This document shows, piece by piece, positions 8,862 through 16,772 of a DNA stretch of 64,000 nt. The translations under genes were made by a program, and so were the position numbers. The notes beneath the pieces are model-generated. The model saw only the letters and a program-made list of their open reading frames with translations, searched no databases and was not told the origin of the DNA. Numbering within the stretch: the first letter of the stretch is position 1; each line of letters opens with the position of its first letter. This DNA is from Arthrobacter rhizosphaerae. GTDB lineage: Bacteria > Actinomycetota > Actinomycetes > Actinomycetales > Micrococcaceae. The stretch spans positions 1 to 64,000 of the forward strand of contig NZ_JALLAN010000023.1 in the NCBI RefSeq assembly GCF_023062595.1. The letters run 5' to 3'.

Positions 8862-9128
8862 CTAACCGCCCGCGAAGGGCGGAAGTACATCCACGACGTC
8901 GTCTTGACTCACCACAACGGACCGGTCGCGGACAGCTACCTCGTTCAACAGGAAACTGCTCCGTGACAGGAGGCGGGCAAGCGGAGGGGTCCCGGCAGGA
9001 GGCTCTGGACGTGCCACCTTGAGCACGGCTGCGAGGAGGTCCTCCACGGAAGATCCCGCGGGGAGTTCGAAGCGCTCTTCCTCCACACCTGCCGCGGCAC
9101 GCGCGGCAGCGAAGTAACGGACGTTCAA
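8862..9128 (-). CDS. moaD: MoaD/ThiS-family sulfur carrier (molybdopterin synthase small subunit)
   Basis: The 88 aa ubiquitin-fold sulfur carrier ends in PPFAGG, the C-terminal Gly-Gly that is thiocarboxylated and donates sulfur to precursor Z within MoaD-MoaE. The N-terminus MNVRYFAAARAAAG is typical of MoaD. It follows moaA with a 4 nt gap on the minus strand, so both are probably co-transcribed. The matching large subunit moaE lies about 7 kb away on the plus strand at the end of the Moco operon. Confidence 0.92.
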   Translation of the reverse strand: MNVRYFAAARAAAGVEEERFELPAGSSVEDLLAAVLKVARPEPPAGTPPLARLLSRSSFLLNEVAVRDRSVVVSQDDVVDVLPPFAGG

Positions 9129-9132
9129 GGGT

Positions 9133-10266
9133 TCAGCCTCCGATGGCGCTCATGCTGCGGTCCGGCTGGACGAAGTCCGGGGCGTCGAGTCCTACATGTT
9201 CCATGCCGTGAGCCTTGGGCTTGAGCCACATCGCATCCTGCCACCGTTCGGCGAGCTGTTGGTCAGTCGCTCCTGTCCTTAAGAGTCCCAGAAGGTCGAA
9301 TTCCTCCCGGGAGAACAGGCAGCTCATGATCTTGCCTTCGGCTGTGATGCGCGTCCGGCGGCAATCCGAACAGAACGGTTCCGTGACCGAGGCAATGATG
9401 CCGACAGTGCCCAGCACGGGCCCGGTGGCGTCACCGGAACCAGCATCCCGCCGTCGTACTTCAAAGCGTTCGGCTGGAGCACCGTCCCGGGCACGCGGGT
9501 CCGGACCCAGGACGTAATCCACCGAAAGCAGTTCGCGGATTTCAGCGGCTGTGATCATGTTCCGGCGGGTCCACCCGTGGTCGGCGTCGAGAGGCATCTG
9601 TTCGATGAAACGCAGCTCGTAGCCGCGTTCCAGTGCCCATGCGAGCAATGAGGGGGACTCTTCGTCGTTTATCCCGCGCATCAGGACGGCATTGAGCTTC
9701 ACCGGTCCCAACCCGGCAGCCCATGCGGCGTCGACCCCGGCGAGCACCCTGTCCAGGAAGGGGCGGCGGGTCAACTGGGCGAAAGTCTCTTCGTGGAGGG
9801 AATCGAGGGAGACGTTGATACGGGAAAGCCCCGCTGACTTCAAGGCAGCGGCCTTCTTGTCGAGGCCCACTCCGTTGGTGGTCATCGAAATGGGAAGTTC
9901 CGGATGCGCCTTGCGCAGGGCGGAAATGATATCAATCAGGTCGGCCCGGACGAGGGGCTCCCCGCCAGTGAGGCGCAGTTCGCGGACTCCCAGGTGGTCC
10001 ACACCGATACGGACAATGCGGACAATCTCTTCCGCGGTCATCACGGCCTGCTTGGCCAGCCATTCGAGGCCTTCGGCGGGCATACAGTAGGTGCAGCGCA
10101 GGTTGCATTTGTCTGTCAGCGACAACCGCATGTCGGTGGCACGGCGACCGTAGCGGTCCACCAGGCCGGGGGCGAGACCGGCCGGACGGGCGGCGGGCAG
10201 AGGTGTCCGGTCACCCGAACCGGAGCCGCCTTCTCGCGGCTGCGGCATGCCTAGCTGAACACTCAT
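9133..10266 (-). CDS. moaA: GTP 3',8-cyclase (radical SAM)
   Basis: First step of molybdenum-cofactor synthesis: with MoaC it converts GTP to cyclic pyranopterin monophosphate. The N-terminal cluster motif CNLRCTYC binds the SAM 4Fe-4S cluster. The C-terminal CSDC...CLFS segment provides three cysteines for the second cluster. The chain ends in SAIGG, the Gly-Gly tail required for activity. 377 aa includes a Gly/Pro-rich N-terminal extension of about 30 residues. A TAGCCT -10-like box 6 nt before the ATG suggests a leaderless transcript. The divergent response regulator starts about 130 nt away. Confidence 0.96.
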   Translation of the reverse strand: MSVQLGMPQPREGGSGSGDRTPLPAARPAGLAPGLVDRYGRRATDMRLSLTDKCNLRCTYCMPAEGLEWLAKQAVMTAEEIVRIVRIGVDHLGVRELRLTGGEPLVRADLIDIISALRKAHPELPISMTTNGVGLDKKAAALKSAGLSRINVSLDSLHEETFAQLTRRPFLDRVLAGVDAAWAAGLGPVKLNAVLMRGINDEESPSLLAWALERGYELRFIEQMPLDADHGWTRRNMITAAEIRELLSVDYVLGPDPRARDGAPAERFEVRRRDAGSGDATGPVLGTVGIIASVTEPFCSDCRRTRITAEGKIMSCLFSREEFDLLGLLRTGATDQQLAERWQDAMWLKPKAHGMEHVGLDAPDFVQPDRSMSAIGG

Positions 10267-10272
10267 GAAATC

Positions 10273-10278
10273 AGGCTA
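10273..10278 (-). promoter_or_regulatory. -10 element for leaderless moaA transcript
   Basis: On the minus strand TAGCCT is followed by 6 nt and then the moaA ATG. With the usual 6-7 nt from -10 to the first base, transcription would begin at the start codon, and no Shine-Dalgarno sequence is present. Confidence 0.6.
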
Positions 10279-10386
10279 CGCCACCAGCGGGGCATCCATC
10301 ACGCCTGTGACTTCCGTGGATCTTACGGAATGCGAACGGTTGGCCCTTCGGGTGCTGAAACGGATGCCCGGCAGCGGACACGAACC

Positions 10387-10392
10387 TATGCT
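10387..10392 (+). promoter_or_regulatory. -10 element for response regulator and Moco operon
   Basis: TATGCT is followed by 6 nt and GTG 10399, which fits a leaderless transcript for the two-component/Moco operon. A clear -35 is missing, so an activator could be involved. Confidence 0.5.
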
Positions 10393-10398
10393 GAAGAC

Positions 10399-11184
10399 GT
10401 GACCAAGTTCCCGGTGCCAGCCCACGAAAGCGGGAATCTGGCCGAAACAGGCAATCGGCGTATCCTCCTTGTCGAAGACGAACAGATCCTCGCGGATGTC
10501 GTCCGGAATTACCTGCTGCAGTCCGGATTCCAGGTGGACGTCGCGGGGGACGGGTTTACCGCTTTGCGGTTGGCGTCCGAGCGTAATCCGGACCTGGTCA
10601 TCCTGGACCGCATGCTGCCGGGCCTGGACGGCGTTGAGGTGTGCCGCCGACTCCGGCGAAGCATGGAAGTCCCCGTCATCATGCTCACAGCGCTCGGGAC
10701 CGAAGACGACCGGATCCTGGGTCTTGAAGCCGGCGCGGACGACTACATAACCAAGCCTTTTTCACCCCGCGAGCTGGTGCTGAGGGTCAAATCCGTCCTC
10801 CGGCGCAGCATCCAGGCCTTCAGCCCGGAACCTCCCGTTGAAATTGGCGGGTTTGATCTCAATCCAGCTGCCAGAACCGTGACGCATAACGGCCAGCCGC
10901 TCACGCTCACAGCCAGGGAGTTCGACCTGTTGGCCTTCTTCCTCCGCCGGCCAAACCAGGCCTTCAGCCGGGAGGACCTTATCCGTGCAGTGTGGGGATG
11001 GGATTTTGGCGATCTTTCCACTGTCACGGTCCATGTGCGGAGGCTCCGGGAAAAGATTGAACGCGATCCGGCCCGGCCCATGCTCCTCAAAACGGTATGG
11101 GGGGTCGGCTACAGGCTGGATCCCTCTACCGTGAGCGAGCCTCGGCTGGCCGGAGACGAGGGTGTTGCAGATGCAGGCCGCTGA
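10399..11184 (+). CDS. OmpR/PhoB-family response regulator
   Basis: Two-domain response regulator. The receiver begins with RILLVEDEQ (acidic pair), the phospho-acceptor Asp is about residue 70 in VILDRMLPG, and the conserved Lys lies in YITKPFSPREL. The C-terminal winged helix contains LTAREFDLLAFFLRRP and a TVHVRRLREKIE recognition segment ending in VWGVGYRL. The start is taken as GTG 10399 because of the TATGCT box 6 nt upstream; the open frame extends 23 codons further with no support. The 3' end overlaps the kinase gene. Its position at the head of a molybdoenzyme/Moco operon suggests it controls that operon. Confidence 0.92.
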   Translation: MTKFPVPAHESGNLAETGNRRILLVEDEQILADVVRNYLLQSGFQVDVAGDGFTALRLASERNPDLVILDRMLPGLDGVEVCRRLRRSMEVPVIMLTALGTEDDRILGLEAGADDYITKPFSPRELVLRVKSVLRRSIQAFSPEPPVEIGGFDLNPAARTVTHNGQPLTLTAREFDLLAFFLRRPNQAFSREDLIRAVWGWDFGDLSTVTVHVRRLREKIERDPARPMLLKTVWGVGYRLDPSTVSEPRLAGDEGVADAGR

Positions 11185-12397
11185 GCTGTTCGGCATCGTC
11201 GCGTGGGCCTTGCTGTGGGCGGTGGTGATCGGTGGCGCCTCCATGCTGGTCCTCAGGTCCCTGCGCCGGACCTCCCTTGCCATCCAGATTTCCGTCGCTG
11301 TTCTTGCCACGGTCGCAGTGCTGACGGCGGGCATGGTGAGCGCCTTCAACGCGATGTTTATTTCCGCCCGGGACCTCGAAGTCATGTGGTACATCCTGGC
11401 CATTGCCGCCGTCGTCGCCGTAGCCATGTCCTTGATGCTGGGGGCACGGGTATCTCGGAACGCACGCGCCCTGGCTGATGCTGCCCGCGATCTTGGCCAC
11501 GGGAAGGAGGCCGGCACCGCCGTTCCCGTCATGAGTTCCGAACTGGCAGCGCTCGCCGAGGAACTGCAGCTGAGCAGCAGACGGCTGGAAGAATCCCGCC
11601 AGCGTGAGGCGGCGGTGGAGAAATCGCGCCGGGAGCTGGTCTCCTGGATTTCCCACGACCTTCGGACGCCGCTGGCCAGCATGCGGGCCATGGCCGAAGC
11701 GCTGGAGGACGGAATGGCGGAGGACGCCGGCAGCTACCACCGCCAAATCATCTCCCAGACAGACCAGATGGCAGGAATGGTGAATGACCTCCTGGAGCTG
11801 TCCAAGATCCAGGCCGGTACCCTGCAGCTGACTTCCGAGCCACTTGACCTTTATGACCTTGCCAGTGACGCCATCGCGGATCTCGCGCCGTTGGCTGCCC
11901 AAAGGAACATAAGGCTCGACGGCGGAGGGGAACGCGAGTGCCTTGCCGTGGCGGACGGTCCATCGCTGGGGCGGGCCATCCGCAACGTCGTGCTCAATGC
12001 CATCCTGTACAGCGCCAGGGACTCACTGGTGCACGTAGAGGTTGGCCGCGACGGGAAGGATGCAATGGTGTCCGTCAGGGACAGCTGCGGCGGGATAGCC
12101 GAGGAGGACCTGAAGCATGTTTTCGAGACCGGTTGGCAGAAGGACCTTGCCCGGAGCCGTGCCGGGCAAAATCGGGGGACAGTCACCGGCACTCTGGAAG
12201 ACGGACGGACGCCTTACAGCGGGGCCGGGGTCGGATTGAGCATGGTGGCAGGGATTGTCCGCTCTCATGGAGGCACGGTATCCGTGCACAATGTGGGGGA
12301 GGGATGCCGCTTTTCCATCCGTATCCCGGCGGAGGGTTCGAAGCAGACGGGATTGCCAGGCGACGGAAATCAAGGAGGCAGCCATGGAAAGGCCTGA
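11162..12397 (+). CDS. Membrane sensor histidine kinase
   Basis: Partner kinase of the preceding regulator. About 100 N-terminal residues hold three hydrophobic segments with almost no extracytoplasmic loop, so it probably senses within or near the membrane. A HAMP-like linker follows, then the HisKA box SWISHDLRTPLASMRAM with the phospho-His near residue 165. The ATPase domain has N-box RNVVLNAILYS, a G1 box written DSCGGI instead of the common DxGxGI, an insertion rich in Arg/Gly, and then GAGVGLSMVAGIVRSHGG. The start may be GTG 11162 or ATG 11171. It overlaps the regulator upstream and the molybdoenzyme gene downstream by 14 nt. Confidence 0.9.
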   Translation: MLQMQAAELFGIVAWALLWAVVIGGASMLVLRSLRRTSLAIQISVAVLATVAVLTAGMVSAFNAMFISARDLEVMWYILAIAAVVAVAMSLMLGARVSRNARALADAARDLGHGKEAGTAVPVMSSELAALAEELQLSSRRLEESRQREAAVEKSRRELVSWISHDLRTPLASMRAMAEALEDGMAEDAGSYHRQIISQTDQMAGMVNDLLELSKIQAGTLQLTSEPLDLYDLASDAIADLAPLAAQRNIRLDGGGERECLAVADGPSLGRAIRNVVLNAILYSARDSLVHVEVGRDGKDAMVSVRDSCGGIAEEDLKHVFETGWQKDLARSRAGQNRGTVTGTLEDGRTPYSGAGVGLSMVAGIVRSHGGTVSVHNVGEGCRFSIRIPAEGSKQTGLPGDGNQGGSHGKA

Positions 12398-14045
12398 GCG
12401 GTGGGCGGCGTCAGCGGGCATCGTGGCCATCGGAGCCGGTGTGGCAGGTGGTGAGCTCGTAGCTGGTTTTCTGAGTCCTTCCCTTACCCCTATGACAGCG
12501 GTAGGCGGAGCGGTCATTGATGCCGTGCCTCCTGCCGTTAAGGACTGGGCGATAGCGGCGTTCGGCACCGCGGACAAGCTTGCATTGCTGGTCGGCATGA
12601 TCGTAGTTATTGCTGCGCTCGCGGCTGTGGCCGGTGTCGTGGAACAGCGCCGGCGTTTCGCAGGCGTATGGCTGATCGGCATCTTCGGCGTGGTGGGATT
12701 CCTCGCAGTGCTTGGCCGTGCTCAATTCACCGGACAAGCCCTTGCCGGGCCTCTGGTCGCGGCTGTTCTGGGTGTCGTCCTTCTGCGCCGGCTCATTCAA
12801 CAACTGGAGAATTGGCAAGCGGCAGCACTGATCTCCGGAGGCGTCCTTGCGGCCCCTGGCCTCCAGGGGCAGGCGGGCCAGGAGCGGGCGGGCCAGGAGC
12901 CTGCGGCCCGAAAGCCAGCGGCCGAAGGGCAGACACTTCAAAAGTCCGCGCTCCGCGAAGACGCACGCAGCCAACCTGCCCGGCGCCGGTTTCTGCAGGG
13001 TCTGGGATGGGCAGGAGCCTTGGCCGCCGGCGGGGGTGTCCTGGCGGCCGTCCTGAACAGTGCTGTTGTCGGAGTGAATGACGTGCGGCGGAAGCTGGTC
13101 CTTCCCCCGCCGCGCTCCTCAGCTCCGCCTATCCCGACCGGTGCCGAAGTGGCCGTGGACGGAGTCGGCCCGCTTGTGACCCCCAACGCCGACTTTTATC
13201 GGATCGACACCGCCTTGAGGGTGCCTGCGCTGGATGCCGACGCCTGGACCCTCAAAGTCACGGGAATGGTGGAGCGGGAGGTTCAGCTGGATTTTGCTGA
13301 ACTTCTGGCCAAGCCGCTGATTGAACGCCATGTGACCATCGCGTGTGTTTCCAATGAAGTGGGTGGGGATCTCATCGGCAACGCCTTGTGGCTTGGGTGG
13401 CCTCTGCGTGAGCTGCTGTTGATGGCCGGGGTTAAGAGCGGCGCAGATATGGTGCTGTCCCGGAGCGCCGATGGCTGGACGGCGGGGACTCCGCTGGAAA
13501 CGCTGACGGACAGCAGGGATTCCCTTCTGGCGGTAGGCATGAACGGCGAACCCCTGCCCCTGGAGCACGGGTTCCCGGTCCGCATGATCGTCCCGGGGCT
13601 CTACGGCTACGTGTCGGCCACAAAATGGCTCACCGAGCTGAAGGTGACCAGGTTTGCGGACGACGTCGGCTACTGGACTCCGCGGGGCTGGAGCGAACGG
13701 GGTCCCATCAAGATGTCATCCCGGATCGATGTGCCCACCACGGACAGGGTGGTGAAGACGGGCGCAACCACCTTCGCCGGCGTGGCCTGGGCGCAGCACA
13801 CGGGGATCAGTAAGGTGGAGCTCCGTGTGAACAGGGGGAAGTGGCAAGAGGCGCGGTTGGCCCCGGGCATTTCCCGCGATACGTGGTACCAGTGGCAATT
13901 GCCCCTGGAGTTCACACCGGGGCAGTACGAAGTGCAGGTTCGTGCAACCGATCTGGACGGCGCTGCGCAGGTGGAAGAACGCCGGCCCGTCGCCCCTGAC
14001 GGAGCTACCGGCTATCACACAGTTAGAGTGGTCGTGACGTCGTAG
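12384..14045 (+). CDS. Membrane-anchored sulfite-oxidase-like molybdopterin oxidoreductase
   Basis: 553 aa protein with four hydrophobic segments in residues 5-150, then a Gln/Ala/Arg-rich loop. A twin-arginine motif RRRFLQ at residues 200-205 precedes a fifth hydrophobic segment and then an extracytoplasmic sulfite-oxidase-type molybdopterin domain. The likely Mo-ligand Cys is residue 321 in TIACVSNEVGG; the C-terminal dimerisation domain follows (about 450-553). The ATG start has AAGGAGG 6 nt upstream and overlaps the kinase gene, so the longer open frame from 12255 is rejected. Layout suggests combined Sec and Tat insertion. The substrate is unknown: sulfite, or methionine-sulfoxide-like compounds, are only possibilities. 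Confidence 0.9.
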   Translation: MERPERWAASAGIVAIGAGVAGGELVAGFLSPSLTPMTAVGGAVIDAVPPAVKDWAIAAFGTADKLALLVGMIVVIAALAAVAGVVEQRRRFAGVWLIGIFGVVGFLAVLGRAQFTGQALAGPLVAAVLGVVLLRRLIQQLENWQAAALISGGVLAAPGLQGQAGQERAGQEPAARKPAAEGQTLQKSALREDARSQPARRRFLQGLGWAGALAAGGGVLAAVLNSAVVGVNDVRRKLVLPPPRSSAPPIPTGAEVAVDGVGPLVTPNADFYRIDTALRVPALDADAWTLKVTGMVEREVQLDFAELLAKPLIERHVTIACVSNEVGGDLIGNALWLGWPLRELLLMAGVKSGADMVLSRSADGWTAGTPLETLTDSRDSLLAVGMNGEPLPLEHGFPVRMIVPGLYGYVSATKWLTELKVTRFADDVGYWTPRGWSERGPIKMSSRIDVPTTDRVVKTGATTFAGVAWAQHTGISKVELRVNRGKWQEARLAPGISRDTWYQWQLPLEFTPGQYEVQVRATDLDGAAQVEERRPVAPDGATGYHTVRVVVTS

Positions 14046-14068
14046 CAGCTCCCACCGAAGGCAGGATT

Positions 14069-15310
14069 ATGGACTCCACCCCGCACAGGCACAGCAGCGT
14101 GGAGGCGCACAGATCGGTGGGCGAGCACAGGTCAGCAGTCAGGGATCTGCTGAAACCGCTCACATCATCCGGCCGGACAGAACGCCTCCCCCTCCTCGAT
14201 GCGCTGGGCCGGGCGCTCGCGGACGACGTCCACGCACCCCTCGACCTGCCGCCGTTCGCTAACTCCCAGATGGATGGCTTTGCCATCCGCAGTGCTGACG
14301 TTCCTCCCGGAGGCACTGAACTGCGGGTGGCCGCTCCGGTTCCTGCAGGTGCCGGCGCATCGATCCTGGAGCCCGGAACCGCCGTCCCCATCATGACCGG
14401 GGCCATGATGCCCGTGGGGGCCGACGCCGTCGTGCCTATTGAACGGGCAGTTCCCGATTCCTTTCCCGCCCCCGGTGCCGAGGCGCTGGTCCGGTTGCCC
14501 GCCACCGCGGCGGGAACTTTTATCCGCGCAGCTGGCAGCGATATCGCTTCAGGCGAGCTGGCGCTTTCTGCAGGAACGCATCTGGGCCCGGGCCAGCTCG
14601 GGCTCCTCGCCGGACTGGGGATGGCGGATGTGGAGGTGTACTCACCGGCAAAGGTACTGCTGATCACCACCGGAGACGAAGTAGTGGAACCAGGGCTTCC
14701 GCTTGATCCCGGGAAAATCTATGACGCCAACGGCACCCTCCTGGCGGCCTCCATGGAGCAGGCCGGCCTCCACGTGACCCGCACCGGAATCGCCACCGAC
14801 GACCCGCAGGAACTACAGGCACTGCTGCGCGACCATTCCCAGGGGATGGACCTCATTGTTTCCACCGGAGGCGTCAGCAAGGGCGCCTACGAAGTGGTCC
14901 GCCAGGCCATGGAGGATTACGACGTTGAATTTCTCCACGTCGCGATGCAACCCGGCGGTCCGCAGGGGATAGGAACCTTCGACGGCGTGCCCTTCCTCGG
15001 CTTTCCCGGGAACCCCGTCAGTTGCCTCGTTTCCTTCGAGATGTTCCTCAGGCCAGTGCTGACCTCCTTGCTGGGGGCTCCGGCCGCGCGCCCGGCGGTC
15101 AAGGCCCGCCTGGCGGAGCCGCTCACATCCCCTGAAGGGAAGCACCAGGTCCGCCGCGGCACCTTCCTTGCTGACGGCAGTGTCAGGCTTGAGGGCGGGC
15201 CGTCGTCCCACCTGGTCCATGCCCTGGCCCATTCCAATGCCCTGGTACATGTCCCTGCCGGGACCGCGGCGCTCGCTGAGGGCGCAGAAGTGGAAGTATG
15301 GATCCTGTGA
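14069..15310 (+). CDS. moeA: Molybdopterin molybdotransferase MoeA
   Basis: Inserts molybdate into adenylylated molybdopterin, the last step of Mo-MPT formation. Recognisable motifs: PFANSQMDGFAIR in domain I, GTAVPIMTGAMMP, the TGDEV(V/L) strand, a VSTGGVSKGAYE loop and GFPGNPVSCLVSFEMFLRP. 413 aa is full length. The N-terminus carries a His/Ser/Arg-rich stretch of about 25 residues before the core. It follows the molybdoenzyme gene after 23 nt and overlaps moaC by 13 nt, so it belongs to the same operon. Confidence 0.95.
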   Translation: MDSTPHRHSSVEAHRSVGEHRSAVRDLLKPLTSSGRTERLPLLDALGRALADDVHAPLDLPPFANSQMDGFAIRSADVPPGGTELRVAAPVPAGAGASILEPGTAVPIMTGAMMPVGADAVVPIERAVPDSFPAPGAEALVRLPATAAGTFIRAAGSDIASGELALSAGTHLGPGQLGLLAGLGMADVEVYSPAKVLLITTGDEVVEPGLPLDPGKIYDANGTLLAASMEQAGLHVTRTGIATDDPQELQALLRDHSQGMDLIVSTGGVSKGAYEVVRQAMEDYDVEFLHVAMQPGGPQGIGTFDGVPFLGFPGNPVSCLVSFEMFLRPVLTSLLGAPAARPAVKARLAEPLTSPEGKHQVRRGTFLADGSVRLEGGPSSHLVHALAHSNALVHVPAGTAALAEGAEVEVWIL

Positions 15311-15792
15311 ACGATCAAGACAACGCCGCCGCCCTGACCCATCTGCGAAGTGACGGAACCGCCCAGATGGTCGATGTTTCAGCGAAAGCGGAAACAACCC
15401 GCGAGGCAACAGCGACAGCCACAGTGCGCAGCACCGCCGAAGTCCTCTCCCTGCTTGGGTCAGGCGGCCTGCCCAAGGGAGATGCCCTGGCCGTTGCCCG
15501 GGTGGCAGGGATCATGGCCGCAAAAAAGACGCCTGAGCTCATTCCGCTGTGCCACCCCTTGCCCATTTCCAAAGTGACAGTGGATTTTGAGCTGGCAGAG
15601 GATTCAGTGGTCGTGCTGTCGACCGTCCGGACCCGGGGGGTCACCGGCGTCGAAATGGAAGCCCTTACGGCGGCGTCGGTAGCCGCCCTCAGTGTCTACG
15701 ACATGATCAAGGCAGTGGACAAGCACGCAGTCCTGACCGACATCAAAGTGCTCGCCAAAAGCGGCGGCAAGAGCGGGGACTGGGCACTGTGA
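15298..15792 (+). CDS. moaC: Cyclic pyranopterin monophosphate synthase
   Basis: Works after MoaA to form cyclic pyranopterin monophosphate. It shows AQMVDVSAK near the N-terminus, the ELIPLCHPLPI motif with the conserved Cys-His, and GVTGVEMEALTAAS toward the C-terminus; DMIKAVDK is also conserved. 164 aa is the usual size. It starts inside the end of moeA and overlaps mogA by 4 nt. Its partner moaA lies on the opposite strand 5 kb away, which splits the first pathway step between the two transcripts. Confidence 0.96.
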   Translation: MDPVNDQDNAAALTHLRSDGTAQMVDVSAKAETTREATATATVRSTAEVLSLLGSGGLPKGDALAVARVAGIMAAKKTPELIPLCHPLPISKVTVDFELAEDSVVVLSTVRTRGVTGVEMEALTAASVAALSVYDMIKAVDKHAVLTDIKVLAKSGGKSGDWAL

Positions 15793-16301
15793 GCACTTCC
15801 GAACCACACCGCCACGGAGAGATCACCGGGCGGAAGGCCGGCGTCGTCATCGCCTCAACGAGGGCTGCGGCAGGGATCTACCAGGACGAAACGGGACCGG
15901 TCATCATCGATTGGCTGACCGAGCACGGCTTCGAGCCGTTCCCTGCCATGGTGGTTCCGGACGGGGAACCCGTGGGGGCCGCTATCCGCGCGCTGCTGAC
16001 CCAGCGGCCCGCCGTCGTCATTACCAGCGGAGGCACTGGACTCAACGCTGACGATCTCACCCCCGAGATGACCCTTCCCCTGCTTGATCGTGAAATCCCG
16101 GGAATCATGGAGGGCATGCGGCAGGCTGGCCGGGCGAAGACGCCTATGGCCATGTTAAGCCGCGGTTATGCGGGGGCGGCAGGGTCAACGTTCATCGTGA
16201 ACCTGCCGGGATCGCCGAAAGGTGTCATGGACGGATTGACGGTGCTTGATCCGGTCATCGGGCACCTCTGTGATCAATTGGAGGGAAGCAATGGGCATTG
16301 A
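15789..16301 (+). CDS. mogA: Molybdopterin adenylyltransferase MogA/MoaB
   Basis: Adenylylates molybdopterin before MoeA inserts molybdate. The TSGGTGLNADDLTPEM motif is the substrate-binding signature of the MogA/MoaB family, and NLPGSPKGVMDGL is conserved near the C-terminus. 170 aa. The GTG start overlaps the moaC stop as GTGA, and the 3' end overlaps moaE by 11 nt. Confidence 0.93.
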   Translation: MSTSEPHRHGEITGRKAGVVIASTRAAAGIYQDETGPVIIDWLTEHGFEPFPAMVVPDGEPVGAAIRALLTQRPAVVITSGGTGLNADDLTPEMTLPLLDREIPGIMEGMRQAGRAKTPMAMLSRGYAGAAGSTFIVNLPGSPKGVMDGLTVLDPVIGHLCDQLEGSNGH

Positions 16302-16749
16302 ATCCAGCTTCGAAGTGGTACATGCCGTCTTGAGCGACCAACCCATTTCGGTGGATCAGGCCATCGCCGCTGTCGAATCGGATACGGCCGGCGCCGTGGT
16401 CAGCTTCAGCGGAGTCGTTCGGAACCACGACGGCGGCAAGGCGGTTGAGCGTCTCAGCTACAGCGCCCACCCCACGGCACACCAGGTAATGGCCGACGTC
16501 GTCGCACAGCTTGTTGCCGAATATTCCGCTGGAGCGGAGGGACCCGTCGTGAGGATCTGGGCCGCCCACCGGGTGGGAACACTGGAAATTGGCGACCCCG
16601 CCCTGGTTTGCGCCGTTTCAGCAGCGCATAGAGGCCAGGCGTTCGCCGTGTGCTCGGAATTGGTGGACCGGATCAAGGAACAGGTTCCCATCTGGAAGGA
16701 ACAGTTTTTCAGTGACGGGACTGTTGAGTGGGTGGGCGCAGGCGCCTGA
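16291..16749 (+). CDS. moaE: Molybdopterin synthase large subunit
   Basis: Catalytic subunit that transfers sulfur from MoaD-thiocarboxylate to cPMP. The conserved AAHRVGTLEIGD, VSAAHRGQAF and C-terminal KEQVPIWKEQFF segments contain the substrate-binding His/Arg and the catalytic Lys. The start is ATG 16291, with GGAGGG about 7 nt upstream, giving 152 aa; the open frame from 16246 would add residues that overlap mogA without support. It is the last gene of the Moco operon; dapB follows with its own promoter. Confidence 0.95.
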   Translation: MGIESSFEVVHAVLSDQPISVDQAIAAVESDTAGAVVSFSGVVRNHDGGKAVERLSYSAHPTAHQVMADVVAQLVAEYSAGAEGPVVRIWAAHRVGTLEIGDPALVCAVSAAHRGQAFAVCSELVDRIKEQVPIWKEQFFSDGTVEWVGAGA

Positions 16750-16759
16750 CCCCCGGCGG

Positions 16760-16765
16760 TAGGGT
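16760..16765 (+). promoter_or_regulatory. -10 element for leaderless dapB transcript
   Basis: TAGGGT is followed by 7 nt and the dapB ATG; no Shine-Dalgarno sequence is present, which fits leaderless initiation. The box lies 11 nt after the moaE stop. Confidence 0.6.
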
Positions 16766-16772
16766 TAACGCC

